32,894 nt of DNA from Cylindrotheca closterium (GCA_933822405.4 CAKOGP040001057.1:1-32894); one strand, 5' to 3'. Shown: positions 18,031 to 28,244, numbered from the stretch's first letter. Notes: generated by a model not told the origin, from the sequence alone. Numbers and translations are program-made.

Positions 18031-21000
18031 ATGTTTGCAGAAGAGTTAGGAGGCAATACAAACCGACGCAGACAAGAGGAGCAAAGAAGTCGCCGTAGAA
18101 AGGCGAAGTTGCAGAAGAAGAAAGAGGAGACAGAGAAAGCTCGACCAGCAAGCTTACAAGAGAAGTCAGATGTTGTTTCTCATGTCATCACCCAACCGAA
18201 ACCTCTGCCAATTACTCCATCCGAGTCTGCTGACTTTCAGCCAACAGCGGTTTCCAATGCATTGCAGCTGCGGGTCGAGCGGCAGGCGAAACAGAAATTG
18301 GATACTTCTGTGCGGAAGCTTCAGTCATTTTACCGAATGCATCGATCCAATTCGAAACTACTTCAGAGCGTCACGACGACGCTCAAGAAACATATCACCG
18401 ATCTAGAGAAGCTGCAGCTCTTGCTGAACAAAAATTTACCGAGAAAGTCTTACGTCCTTCCTACAGCAACGAGCACAGCGCTGTGCCAGCAGTTACTCTT
18501 CATTACAACGAGTCTTCCATATAAGAATCGAACTAGGTCTGTAAGTCTTCGAAATGTGAAAGCCACGTCGCACCTGCTGAGGAAAGCAGTCGAGCTTGTT
18601 TTTCTTCCTGAAATTTGTAACACAGATGACAGCTCCAATACATTTTCAGAATGGTTGCAATCCCTGCAAGGACAAGTTCGCCTTCAAAATCTTTTGAGAT
18701 TGTGCTTGTGTGTTTTGACAACAAGCTGCGACGATGCAATACAGGGTACCTGTTGTGAGTTTATACTGTCAATGACAGCAGCAGGCACCGACAGCAGGGC
18801 TCCCTCAACTGTTGTAGAAGTTTACCGAAAATTTCTCCTACCAGTGTCTACTCCCCGACTTGGTACCTGTGTGGAAAAGACTTCAAGGGGCAGCAAAACT
18901 GCGAAGCCATTATTATTTTGGCAGCTAGGTTCTCCCCTAGATATGATTTCCATTCTACGACATTTTCTTCTGCTTTCGACAGGAGATGGTCCAATACCAA
19001 CCATGGCGAATGACATTGGGGAATCTTGCATCAAAGCTGAAGAACGAGGTATTGCTAGCTGTTTGATGATTACAATACTGAAGGCAACAGAAGGGGCAAG
19101 TACCAGTAATGAAAGGCACTCTCTGCTCCAAAGACTATTGACAGAAATATACACGATCCCTTTACTCTCATGGCGAGTCACATCAGATTGTCTGCTGTTC
19201 AAGGGTAGCCTTGATCAATCCAAGCTGCTTGTCGCAACTATGATTGAAAAGTTCACAGAGCGTTTCTCTGACACTTTAAATACAGGCAAGATTCAATCGT
19301 TATTTCCCAATGATGTTTCACTGTCGATCTGTAATGCGACACCAATGCAATCTTTGTTAGCTAATCTGATGCAAATTGGGCATGCTTCTGTTGCGTTGAA
19401 CGGAGTGGACGTTTGGAGGCTCGACTTTGCAATGGCCGCAACTTTCTACGAGTTTATCGCCACGCTTGTTGACGCTATCCCCCTTGGTACATTAGCGACA
19501 AAAGATTCGGTTGTTGAATGGCTTTCTGATGGGAAAGGTCGTGAGACTTGTATTCTATTGAATCCAGTTGTCATGAGGCAGTGTCGAATGGTGCTGTCAC
19601 CATCCATCGTCCGTAGACTGTTTCTATGCGCGATCGATCAGGAGAATCTGAAGATAAAGGAAGTGCTGTGCTCAAAAACTCAAAAGGACTTGAAGCAAGA
19701 AAGGGAGCTGGAAGAAGCGGGCTCAAGTGCAGTTTCTCTTGCTGCAAAAGAAGCCAAGATTGACCGGAGCAAGTCGTTTTGGAAAAGCAGCACCTGGGCG
19801 AAGAAAGCATCTATTGAGGTTTCTAAGATGCTCTCGGGGGATACGGCCAGGGCAAAAGGAAATCTCCAACCAAAGCAAGCGCCAGCTATTGATTCAAATG
19901 GGTCTATGGTGCGTTGGAAATACTCTCCAGCTTTGCTAAAGGTGTTATGTCGCCTATATGGAATTGTGATTGGGAGGTGGGGAGGATTTGGAGGTGAAGA
20001 TTATGTGAGGCGTCTTCAGAAAAATGACAATGGGAAATCGAGACCTGTCGCAACGCGAGCTCCAGACGTGTGCAGCCAGTCCCTTCTGAATGTAATTTGT
20101 TTTTCGACAAGCGTTACCGAAACTACATGGGGCATGCTACAAGGAGAAAAGGATTTCACGGCCAGTTTAAATGGTGTGGTTAGTTCAACAAAAGAGAAAC
20201 TCCCAGTTCGATGCCTGTCAATTCGTCCTCGCTATGGAAAGGAGAAGAAATATCAAACAAGGACAGATTCTGCTGCTCTGCTCTTTCTTTTTGTTTCCTC
20301 GCTTTCTCACACCTTAATCATCACTGATGATACAGAGGTTCATGAAATGGAAAAACCATTACCATTGCATCAGCTTCGAAGGTAAGAAGGACCAATACTA
20401 ATCCCCAAATCGCATCACCTGACTAATACAACATTTTGGATCACCTAGATGTGTCGAACTATTGAAGCAGCTGCTGTACCAGGCTTGTTGTATTGATGAC
20501 GTTGGAGATTCAAATACTTCAATCTTGCAGTCTGACTATTTTGGATTGGCATTAATCAACTCTACGGCAAAAACAATGCGAGACTTGTATGATCGGTCTA
20601 GTCGGAGACCCATATCAACACCAAAGTTATGGCTCATTGACGATCTACTGGAAAAGGACATCAAAAAGAGCAAAACAGAACAGGACTTTGTTGCGTTGCT
20701 GAACACCCCTGTGCTCAGAATTTGCCCTTTCCTTGTTTCCTTCAAACGTCGACTGAAACTATTTGATCGAATTGCAAGTAATGTTTTCCTAGTTGCTTGA
20801 TGGTCTGAAATTTTCTAACCCTTATCCCTCTACTATAGGTATACAAAAATCGAGTAGCAATACAAGGGGAAAGCAGCACTAACCCATTTCACACTAATCC
20901 CTTAAAACCTGGGATTCCTGTTCGTATTACAAGGGGCAGGATACTCGAAGATGGTCTAAAAACAATGAACAACCTTGGCGCAAACATGAGGCAAAGAATT

Positions 21001-22408
21001 GCAGTTCAATATTATAACAAGGCAGGGATGAAGGAAGCCGGTATAGACGCTGGTGGTTTATTCAAAGAGTTTTGGACAGATTTGAGCACAGTCGCCTTTG
21101 ACCTGGGATATGGCCTCTTTCGCATGACAGAAGGTGAGGAGATTTTTAATTGTTTTGAATGCATTTCTTTGAAGGAACTGACGGATTCATTACTTTCTTG
21201 CAGACAATTGCATGTATCCCAGTCCCTTATCAAAGGCGGTCCATGGCCCTGACCACATAGTTCTGTTTGAATTCCTAGGTCGAATTCTTGGGAAAGGTAA
21301 GTCCAGGTGCGAGGGCTACTGTGGAGTTGACAAAAAGCAACAAAATTCATCGCTAAACTCTTGCGTCCGATCTCTAGCACTATACGAAGGCATAACAATG
21401 CAGCCTCAGTTTGCCCATGTCTTCTTGTCATTTCTGAGGGGGAACTACAACTATTTCCACATGCTGTCAGACCTAAGTACAATTGATCGAACTCTACATA
21501 ACAACATTATGTTTCTCAAGACATATGAGCATGATGCTGAAGACCTTTGTTTGACTTTTTCTATTGCAAATGATGACTTTGGGCAGAACAATGAGATAAA
21601 TCTGATACCAAATGGAAGTGAAATCCCTGTCACCAACGAGAACAAACACCACTACATTGGTACGTAAGGAGCAGAAACTCCCCTCCACCCCATCCTGTCT
21701 GTGATTGCTGAAAAAAAAAGTCATGTGATCTTCTCCTTATAGGACTATTTGCAAAGTATTTTGTGAATGATCGCATCAAGGATCAGTGCGAAGCTGTCAA
21801 GCGAGGCCTCTTTGAAGTACTTGATCCTTCTTGGCTGCAAATTTTCAATGAGCCAGAGTTGCAGGTTCTAATTAGTGGCCCCTCACAGGGAGAACTAGAT
21901 ATCAGTGATCTAAAGTCAAATTGTCGCTATGCGGGGGGTTTTACCAGCATTGATCCAGTAAGTTGCAAGAGATTTCTGCTATATATTTTTGTTCCTCACA
22001 GTGTCAATTGACTTTTCTCACATTGTGTGTTGCCCGCACAGAACGTAAACAGGTTTTGGAAGGTTGTTAGCTCGTTCAGCTCGGAAGAACAAGCTTGTCT
22101 GCTCCGATTTGTGACAAGTTGCGAGAGGCCCCCCCCTGTACGTTACCTCATCCTTGGGGCAAGCATGTTGTCTGGCGACTAGATCAACCTCTTATCCAGT
22201 CCCTTGTGTTATTCCACAGCTCGGTTTTTCTTCCTTGAACCCACCGTTCACAATTCAGAGAGTTGGAATCCTTCGTGACGGCGACAAGTTACCTGCATCA
22301 AGCACTTGTTTCAATGTACTAAAGCTTCCGACTTATAGCAGCCAAAAGGTCATGAGGGAACGATTACTATTTGCGATTCGTTCCGGAGCTGGATTTGAAC
22401 TGGCTTAA
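18031..22408 (+). CDS. UBE3C: HECT-type E3 ubiquitin ligase, UBE3C/HUL5-like
   Basis: Eight exons: 18031-20381, 20449-20773, 20839-21133, 21204-21296, 21378-21659, 21743-21957, 22042-22137 and 22220-22408, giving 1281 residues. UBE3C/HUL5 acts with the proteasome to extend ubiquitin chains on stalled or misfolded substrates. The N-terminus (MFAEELGG then Arg/Lys/Glu-rich) and a following IQ-like helix (LQSFYRMHRSNSK) match the family. The HECT domain occupies roughly the last 370 residues: FKRRLKLFDRI, AGIDAGGLFKEFW, LFEFLGRILGKALYEG, YFVNDRIKDQ, and catalytic Cys1249 in ASSTCFNVLKLP. It ends GAGFELA, close to the family's usual terminus. The second intron (20774-20838) begins with GC, not GT. 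The start at 18031 is the first ATG of the frame. All introns lie in the 3' half. NCAPD3 ends 171 bp upstream. Confidence 0.92.
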
Positions 22409-22605
22409 ACTTGTAGATTTTGGATTGCTGTTCTTGGCCTTCTTAGTTGACTGTTGTAGCACAAAGACGCTAGCTACACAGCCGTGCCAAACTGCTACTA
22501 CATCTGGCAAAGGATGACCAATGTTTATCATCAGAGGCTGACAGTAATAGATTGCTTGGCCCCACCTCACCCTAAGTCTACAGTGACGAATGAAGCAGTC
22601 TACCA
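22409..22605. other. Downstream flank of the UBE3C-like gene
   Basis: No gene, tRNA or repeat seen. It marks the change from the gene island to repeat-derived DNA. Confidence 0.4.
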
Positions 22606-22881
22606 GTGAATATAGCACGCAAGGATGGGCCAAAGCAGGGAGTCCTGCGAAAGAAAACGTGGCACAGCCGATCAAAAACAGCAGTCAAAAGAAAGGCAGG
22701 ACAGGAGGAGAAAAAGCGACTACCCAATGTGCGCTTCAGCAGCCTAGAAGAAGAGCTGCTTCTTTGGCATGGATACAAGGCACTTGGAAACAATAGTTCA
22801 AAGTGGGTTGCAGTCTCAAAAGACTACTTCAAATCAACAAGACAGCAGACAACTCAGGATGATGGTGACAGAAATAAATGA
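22606..22881 (+). pseudogene. Possible Myb/SANT-domain gene fragment
   Basis: This open frame lacks an in-frame ATG (it begins at a GTG) and ends at a TGA at 22881. Its C-terminal half reads RFSSLEEELLLWHGYKALG then SKWVAVSKDYFKSTRQQ, which has the spacing of a Myb/SANT repeat (W/F..EE..L..G....G..W..I......R). Only one repeat is present, the N-terminal part is basic and unrecognised, and there is no partner exon in view. It is most likely a broken or partial copy at the edge of the transposon cluster. The family call rests on residue spacing alone. Confidence 0.3.
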
Positions 22882-23084
22882 ATATAGACTACAAGCCTAT
22901 ATTTGACTAGTTTCTACGAGATGATGGATATCAATTCAGGTAAAAAGCATGCAGTGAGAAAAGTGATCACTTTTCCACACGAATCCTGTGATTTGTTGGA
23001 GAACTGCTGACTCAGTTCTTTTCTACTTCTTTTCTAGGCTAAATTAATGGCGTGTAGCTGTTCAAATCCTATAGCTTGAGTCAC

Positions 23085-23126
23085 GAGTCCCGTTCCGATT
23101 AGAATTCTGCCTGTCACTCCCCAAAT
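23085..23126 (-). repeat. 3' border of minus-strand copia element: polypurine tract and LTR start
   Basis: On the minus strand, catttggggag (about 23127-23117) is followed by TGACAG from 23116. The same purine tract and TGACAG occur at 31106-31122 on the plus strand, just after a copia RNase H frame. This is the expected layout of a polypurine tract and the first bases (TG) of a 3' LTR. The outer end of the LTR was not found. Confidence 0.5.
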
Positions 23127-23142
23127 GGGACAAAGTGAGGAC

Positions 23143-23595
23143 CTAGTCCTCTTTATCAGCAGTATCTCCAGACCAGAACATTAGAGTTGGTAATAGAGGC
23201 CAAATTTGCTGATGACCCCAATGTTTGGTGAGAATATCAGCGGGGTTGAGAGCACCTTCAATGTGGATAAAAGATAGCATGTTGGATGCTACTGCTTCTC
23301 TCACACGGTGGAACGACAATGCAATATGTTGCTTGTGTAGCTTAGCTTCAGGTCGGGAAGAACTGTTTGCAACAGATTCATTGTCACCCAACATGTAGCT
23401 TTGACCTTTGATTGGCCCACCAAGGTACCTCAGGGTCTGTTGAAGATCCATGATCTGTTTGACACAGGTTTGAGCGGCTACAAACTCAGAACCATAAGAA
23501 GCAGTCTCAACAGTTGACTGCTCCTTAGAGAAGAAATCGATTGGGGTTCCATTCAACATGTGGTGGATCATACCCATGACCAATTGGTTTGTCAT
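23143..23595 (-). pseudogene. Copia-like RNase H domain (CoDi type), detached
   Basis: A frame of 150 codons encoding the C-terminal RNase H part of a Ty1/copia polyprotein. Family blocks visible are TVETASYGSEFVAAQ (with the catalytic-type Glu), LGDNESVANSSS (the QDN/DNE position), KLHKQHIALSFHRVREA, FIHIEGALNPADILTKHW and the terminal FWSGDTADKED. It is preserved to its natural stop, and the polypurine tract and LTR follow within 30 bp. The reverse transcriptase that should precede it is missing: only about 90 bp separate this frame from the pre-RT region. The element therefore cannot be autonomous. Confidence 0.8.
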
Positions 23596-23708
23596 TAGAC
23601 AGTAGGATTTTATTTGGTGTGGTAGTACATAGGTAAAGTCACCGTAAGGTAGGAGTCTGGACTTGTGTTTGTCACAATGTTTTCAAGGGCATTGACAAGT
23701 TGGACTCT

Positions 23709-23752
23709 GAACTTTTGGTGATCTTTTGGTGATCTTTTGGTGATCTTTTGGT
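23709..23752. repeat. 11-bp tandem repeat, four units
   Basis: One unit gaacttttggt is followed by three exact units gatcttttggt. It lies in the copia pol remnant at the place where the reverse transcriptase has been lost. An 11-nt unit changes frame with each copy, so the repeat is incompatible with a conserved protein and probably arose after inactivation. Confidence 0.85.
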
Positions 23753-24248
23753 GTTGGGGTTCCTCTCCCCATATCCGCAAGTACCTTGTACATTGCAAGC
23801 AGATCTATCTTGACTTTGGTGGCATGCATCCAGTTGGCGTTGCCATGGAGTTTGTTGAGTTGAAGGATGCCATTGTGGTCCTTCTGGATCTTGTAGTTGT
23901 ACATATACTTTGGTGTAGTAGTATGTAGCAATCTCAGCTTGACTTGATTGGTTGGACAAAGAAGTTTCTGCTTGTCCTCCTTGACTATATTTCTAATAAG
24001 TTTACAGCCTTGACTTTCCGGTAGGTTATGATTCCTAGCGTACATAGTGTAGGTCATGGGATCATCGGCTCCAGTGATTCTCAGTGGTTCTGGGGTTTTC
24101 TCCCCATGTTTCGATCCAATGGTCATACTGTAGGTCAGACCCAGGTAAGAAGGGTGTTCAAGTTAAATGTAGTGATGGTGGCATACAACTCGCTTGAGCT
24201 TCCAATCAATGGGGTTGTCCTTGTCAGTTTCTGACCACTTGTGAATCC

Positions 24249-24265
24249 TGTAGTAAGCCATGACA
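24249..24265. repeat. Left 17-bp direct repeat flanking the insertion (candidate target-site duplication)
   Basis: The sequence tgtagtaagccatgaca here is identical to 25697-25713. Bases outside the 17 differ on both sides. On the minus strand it encodes part of V.MAYY in the copia frame. Confidence 0.85.
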
Positions 24266-25696
24266 TATTCCGAAAAAACACGCAATTAAAAACCACACGC
24301 AAATCCAGGTCCAAAACAGCACATCTAGTACTTCTCCTACACAGAGCGGCCGTAGTGACGCTGAAAAAGAGGTTGTTTTCAACTGGAAAACAAAGGACCA
24401 AGCAAAAGAAAGACAGGCAAGGGCCCCAGGGCACAAAGAGTATCCGAAAACGATTCCTATCATGCTTCTGTAAGCCTTGTCCAAAAAGAATGGGGAAAAG
24501 TGGACAAAATCTGCCCATTTGATGCTTCTGCCTTTTTGGGTCTGTTGGACGACGATGACAGCAACAAAATCGCTGATGATGAGGAGGATAACAAGAAGCC
24601 GCGCAGTCAGAAAGCAAACTGGGATTCCTATTATATCAGTAGTTATCCTGTCCCACAAGAACAAGCAAAAATGGTACAATCTTACCCATTTTCAGCAGCC
24701 TTCTTGGGTTTTCCTGATGATGCTCGCCGTCCCATCAACACAGTTTTCGATGATGACGGTGACATGGCAACTGAAAAGGCCTCCAGCACAAGCGCACTAT
24801 CCACTCCAATGGTGATTCTCCAAGATGCTGAGGAGGATATCCCTTTCCAGAAGCATGATAAAATGGCCCAACAGCTTTTCAATTTTTTTACCTTTGGTGG
24901 CAAGAATGGAATTGCTGACAGACATGAGGCCCCTCTTTGGAAGCATGGAAGCCCCGCAACGCCTGGCAAAGTATCAAGGCTTGCTGATACGGCCGGACCT
25001 TGGGTGCATATGGCCCTTTTTTGACAATCATAATATGTTTTACCAATTGGATGCCCTCTCCTGCGCCCACTCCTTGCAACAATCCAACCCTTGGTAAGGA
25101 CCTATTGCAAAGCAATTGCTATTGGTTCCTTCATCCTCTTGTTGATTGGCAAATGCCTCAATTTGATTTCCCTTTATGGATGTTCAAATGTTGGCATTCT
25201 TCCCTCCTACATCCAGGCAATTCACCACTTATCTGCGGCTTCACCATGCCAGGACACAACCTACTGGCTCTGACCCTCTTTGCTTCTCCTTAGACTACAA
25301 CCAGCCGCCTTTTGATGCTTGTAACAACCACAATGTTCTGGAACACTGTGCTCATGAGACGCTCTCCATTCATTTGGATCGATATACTCATGGCAGAAGG
25401 GAGCAAGAACACAAGGCCCAATCAAGCTTCAATACAGGCAGCACAACACACAGAAAAAACACAGAAAACAACATAAAAATACACTGCCTCGAGTGGCAAG
25501 ATTGTTTGAATAATATACCCATGGGTAGGGTACATACATCTATTCAATAGAGCAACTTCCTTGGGATTGGATGCCTCAAACTGGTTCAACAGTACTGGAC
25601 TCACCTCCGTATGGTAAATGGCCATGACAGCCGTTAACGGCAATCTAGAAACTTGAGATAGTTTTAACATGATTAATGCATCAGATTTATTATTAT
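24266..25696 (+). mobile_element. 1431-bp insertion in copia pol, candidate retroposon with TTA tail
   Basis: The segment lies between two identical 17-bp direct repeats. If it is removed, with one repeat copy, the copia minus-strand frame runs from GEYERVMAYY directly into RIHKWSETDKDNPIDWKLKRVV, as expected for the family. That makes it a later insertion. Its plus-strand end is ttattattat, directly abutting the right repeat. A tail of this kind plus a long target duplication points to LINE-type retroposition. It contains a plus-strand open frame (24364-25024) and then broken frames to about 25550. No terminal inverted repeats are seen. Confidence 0.6.
24364..25024 (+). pseudogene. Unrecognised acidic open frame inside the insertion
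   Basis: The frame is open from just after a TGA at about 24361 to a TGA at 25024 (about 220 codons), but it has no ATG near its start; the first possible alternative start is a GTG at 24500. It begins basic (GPSKRKTGKGPRAQRVS), then becomes acidic with a weak internal repeat: ICPFDASAFLGLLDDDD and SYPFSAAFLGFPDDA. It ends TFGGKNGIADRHEAPLW...VHMALF. Adjacent frames continue with coding-like stretches (FFDNHNMFYQLDALSC, DPLCFSLDYNQPPFDACNN) to about 25550, which suggests a longer gene with frameshifts. I recognise no family. It may be a retrocopy of a host gene or the element's own gene. Confidence 0.35.
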
Positions 25697-25713
25697 TGTA
25701 GTAAGCCATGACA
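25697..25713. repeat. Right 17-bp direct repeat flanking the insertion
   Basis: An exact copy of 24249-24265 in the same orientation. It is preceded by the TTA-rich end of the insertion and followed by the copia frame (minus strand: GEYERVMAYY). Confidence 0.85.
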
Positions 25714-26550
25714 CGTTCATATTCACCTTTGTCAATGTTCAGGCATAGTTGAATACGTGCAGGCTGAATGTCCCTGTTACAATTGTGCTCGTAGTTAAGC
25801 TCAACAATCTTAGCACGTCAAACATAACCTTCACCATCTGGTGAGAAAAGGAAAGTTTGTCGGATGAGATCACTATTTCCTATCAGAACGTCTTCTATAT
25901 CTGATTCATCGTCACTAGAATAAACAACGGAAATAATAGTTTTATTGTCTCTAGATTTCATTTTTGTAGTTTGTAGGGGTTGTCAACTCCTCTCCATCAG
26001 ATAGATCAATTGAGTTGATTATTGTAGGGAGCGTGAGTTCCTCCCCATCAGGTAGATCAAGACGTTTGTGTAGTGTGATAGGTGATCTAGCAGAGCAGAT
26101 TTCTGAAGAAAACAAGAAGTTGTTCGTTTCTAGAAACAGAAATTGGTAGATGTAGCGACCAGGATGCCCGACAATGCCTACTGTGCCTAACATGTAACAA
26201 ATAGGCTCTAGGGATGACGGCAAGAGATGATATTTGTGTTCATGGTGGGTCTCCATAGGAGATCTAGCTAGATGAACAATAGTACAAGGAAACAATCTCT
26301 GGATATCTAGCTTGGGCAACCACTTGAAGTCCATGTGCAGGCGTTCCCAGTTGCATTCATGTGATTTCATTGCTGAGCTCAAGTTATTATACACTGGATC
26401 CACTGTCAGGATAGAATCATGAGCATTTGGATCACGAGGCGGTGGGCCTGGTCCTGCAGATTTGTCCTTTGAGTTCCACCTTCCATCCTCAGAACGTGTC
26501 TTGCGGCGTGGGCTGCATTGAGGTTCAGAGGATGACAACTTGTGAGTCAA
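25714..26550 (-). pseudogene. Copia-like pol remnant: integrase C-terminal/linker region
   Basis: The minus strand from 26550 begins MTHKLSSSEPQCSPRRK and includes GRYIYQFLFLETNNFLFSSEI, LDLPDGEELTLPT and LSDGEELTTPT (a short internal duplication), ending at 25951. After a stop, coding resumes with RQTFLFSPDGEGY, an in-frame TGA near 25818, then RAKIVELNYEHN...GEYERVMAYY. The latter matches the G.TFL....G...RA.IVE block that precedes reverse transcriptase in diatom copia elements. The part from about 26450 to 26200 (RLHMDFKWLPKLDIQRLFP) is not recognised. Stops show that it is dead. Confidence 0.5.
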
Positions 26551-26559
26551 GTCTATGAG

Positions 26560-28244
26560 TTTGTCTTGCAGTGGAGTAGACTCAATGACAAAGTTTATAG
26601 GCGCTTCAGGAACAAATGAACAGATGGTTGCATGCCTGACTTGTAAGCTTCAAAATCTGGTGGTCTAAGTTGTGTCACATGAGCAGGATCTAAATCAAAT
26701 AGACCAGCCATGTTACATTCCAACCAATCAAGATCAGAAGCTTGTCCAGGATGTAGTTTGTACAGACCATTTGTTGGCATGACACAGTGATGGGTTTCAA
26801 AAAGAAATCAATAGCATCATCTAAGGCAGGAGAATCCTTCAGAGTAGTGACTGTTTTTATTACTCTTAGAGATGCCTACTCTATCAAATGAACCAGTTTG
26901 TTCATCTACAGACCCATCATCCGGTACAGACTTGGCCCATTCATCAACATCAACTCCATCTATGGCTATCTTACGATTCTTGACCTCTTGAGTAGCTTTA
27001 CGATACTTGGTTGCTGGCACCAGAGCCAACTTGTCTGATTTGGTCTCTTCACTTGTTACAGAAGTCAGAGTATCTGCATCTTCACTCCTCCCCATGCTCG
27101 AGTGCTGGAACTGTGAGAGAAAATCGGTAGTAGTCAACATCTCATGTAACTTGACAGAATGTTGGGGGAGTGGGGGTGGTTGCGCAGGAAGCTGGTTGTT
27201 GGAACCAGCAGCTTCTAACTTTTCAGTGCAAAGAGATGTCTTGCAAGGAAGTGTTGCCAAAGATGCCAGATAAGCCCAGTAGGTAACAGGATCGGGTTCA
27301 AGGTCAACTGTTGCCAGATCAGTAACAACCGGCTCAACAAGACAAGGATACTGGACATGTTCCTCATCAAGGGTTCCATGTCAGCTTTTGGTCTCAAGGT
27401 CAACAACGGGATCAGGCTTAAGGTCGACCGATTCAAGATCAATAAAAAACGGCTCAACAAGACAAGGGTACTGGAAATGTTCCTTGTCAAGGGTACCATG
27501 TTTGCCTTCAGGCTCAAGGTCAACTGATGCAAGACCAGAGACAAAAGGCTCAGCAAGACGAGGGTATTGAGTGTGTTCCTCGTCAGGGGTGAGACATTTG
27601 GCATGATGACTATTCCATTGCCTATTATTGAACAAAGATGGATAGAGATTAGCATCTAGTTTAATGCCCCGATCAAATTCCTCAGCTGGTGAACGTCAAG
27701 ATGGCTTGGAGACAAGAGACTGTGGGATGGTGCAGCTACGGAACATGATGAATGCGCTGGAGGCCCTGTATGTATCAAAATCATCAGGGTCAATGAGGAC
27801 ACAGTTAGTCAGAGTGACTGGGTCCTGAAGCACAGTTTCTTGGTGGTAGAAGTAGCCACCAATCCCATGAAGATATGCCTTAAGCGGTTTTGGCACATCC
27901 CGAAGTACATCAGGTTGGGGGTCACCGTTAGCGCCACATGGCCGACTGACAGGATACTGGAGTCCGTCAATATCAGCATCATCCATGCCAACAAGATCAA
28001 GGTAACATTTACAACCGTATAAGTCAAGTGCTAGATGAAGGATGCTGCCAGCACTATAGCCGACAACAGTTTCCAGGATGTACACAAGACTTGATTCAAG
28101 ATTTCCAGGTTGTAGGACTCTAGATGGGTTGCGGTTTGTTGTTGAGTTACCAGCAGTGGACATTGTCACTTGTGTGCCTGACGGGTGAGTAGTATTAGTG
28201 GTGGGCAGTTGAGTGTTGTTGGTATCAATGTTCAGAGCTTGCAA
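26560..28244 (-). pseudogene. Gag-like region A of the copia element, with repeat-rich linker
   Basis: The minus-strand frame 28244-27696 (MSTAGNSTTN... is the likely true start, near 28165) ends TNCVLIDPDDF...SLVSKPS at a stop. The same frame then continues with FDRGIKLDANLYPSLFNNRQW, which matches the RGIKRD...FP.LKDE..W gag motif of diatom copia elements. Instead of the rest of gag, an acidic repeat region follows (27600-27290). After a change of frame come 27260-26817 (Gln/Pro-rich, then FDRVGIS) and 26780-26595. The remainder of gag, protease and integrase core are therefore missing. Region B upstream is a homolog. Confidence 0.55.
27290..27600. repeat. Three imperfect tandem repeats (periods 96 and 120 bp) in the gag-linker region
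   Basis: The core ggctcaacaagacaagg recurs at 27331, 27451 and, with two changes, 27547. The minus-strand product repeats T.DEEH.QYP.L.EPF...LASVDLEP. The longer period differs by 24 nt, so both periods are multiples of three. Confidence 0.8.

Larger units (their letters stand above)
23610..24265 (-). pseudogene. Copia-like pol remnant: region between integrase and reverse transcriptase
   Basis: Read on the minus strand, this contains MAYYRIHKW..., an in-frame TAA near 24165, then GEKTPEPLRITGADDPMTYTMYARNHNL and PKYMYNYKI, ending NGNANWMHATKVKIDLLAMYKVLADMG-type sequence at about 23770. These are the conserved blocks that lead into the reverse transcriptase in diatom CoDi polyproteins (typically WETGE.T.EPL...ADDP and KYM.GY...L..D..NGN.KW.DA). 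The RT core that should follow is absent. Upstream, the frame is interrupted by a 1431-bp insertion whose far side carries the preceding residues. Confidence 0.7.

Noticed and set aside
20774..20800. GT donor at 20778 for the second UBE3C intron
   Set aside because: It leads to a stop soon after the join. Only the GC donor at 20774 keeps the HECT frame.
21134..21252. Continuous frame through 21134-21203 in the HECT gene
   Set aside because: The downstream sequence DNCMYPSPLSKAVHGPD is conserved only after removal of the 70-nt intron; the read-through is in another frame.
4079..22408. A functional gene cluster or defence system in the central island
   Set aside because: All recognisable genes are conserved housekeeping genes of unrelated pathways on both strands, with introns. 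Nothing suggests co-regulation as one system.
23709..23752. Short regular repeats as a possible CRISPR array
   Set aside because: The 11-bp units are contiguous without spacers, in eukaryotic retrotransposon DNA.
24135..24679. Minus-strand frames of 151-160 codons in the left part of the insertion
   Set aside because: They mutually overlap, cross the insertion boundary at 24265 into copia sequence, and show no motif.
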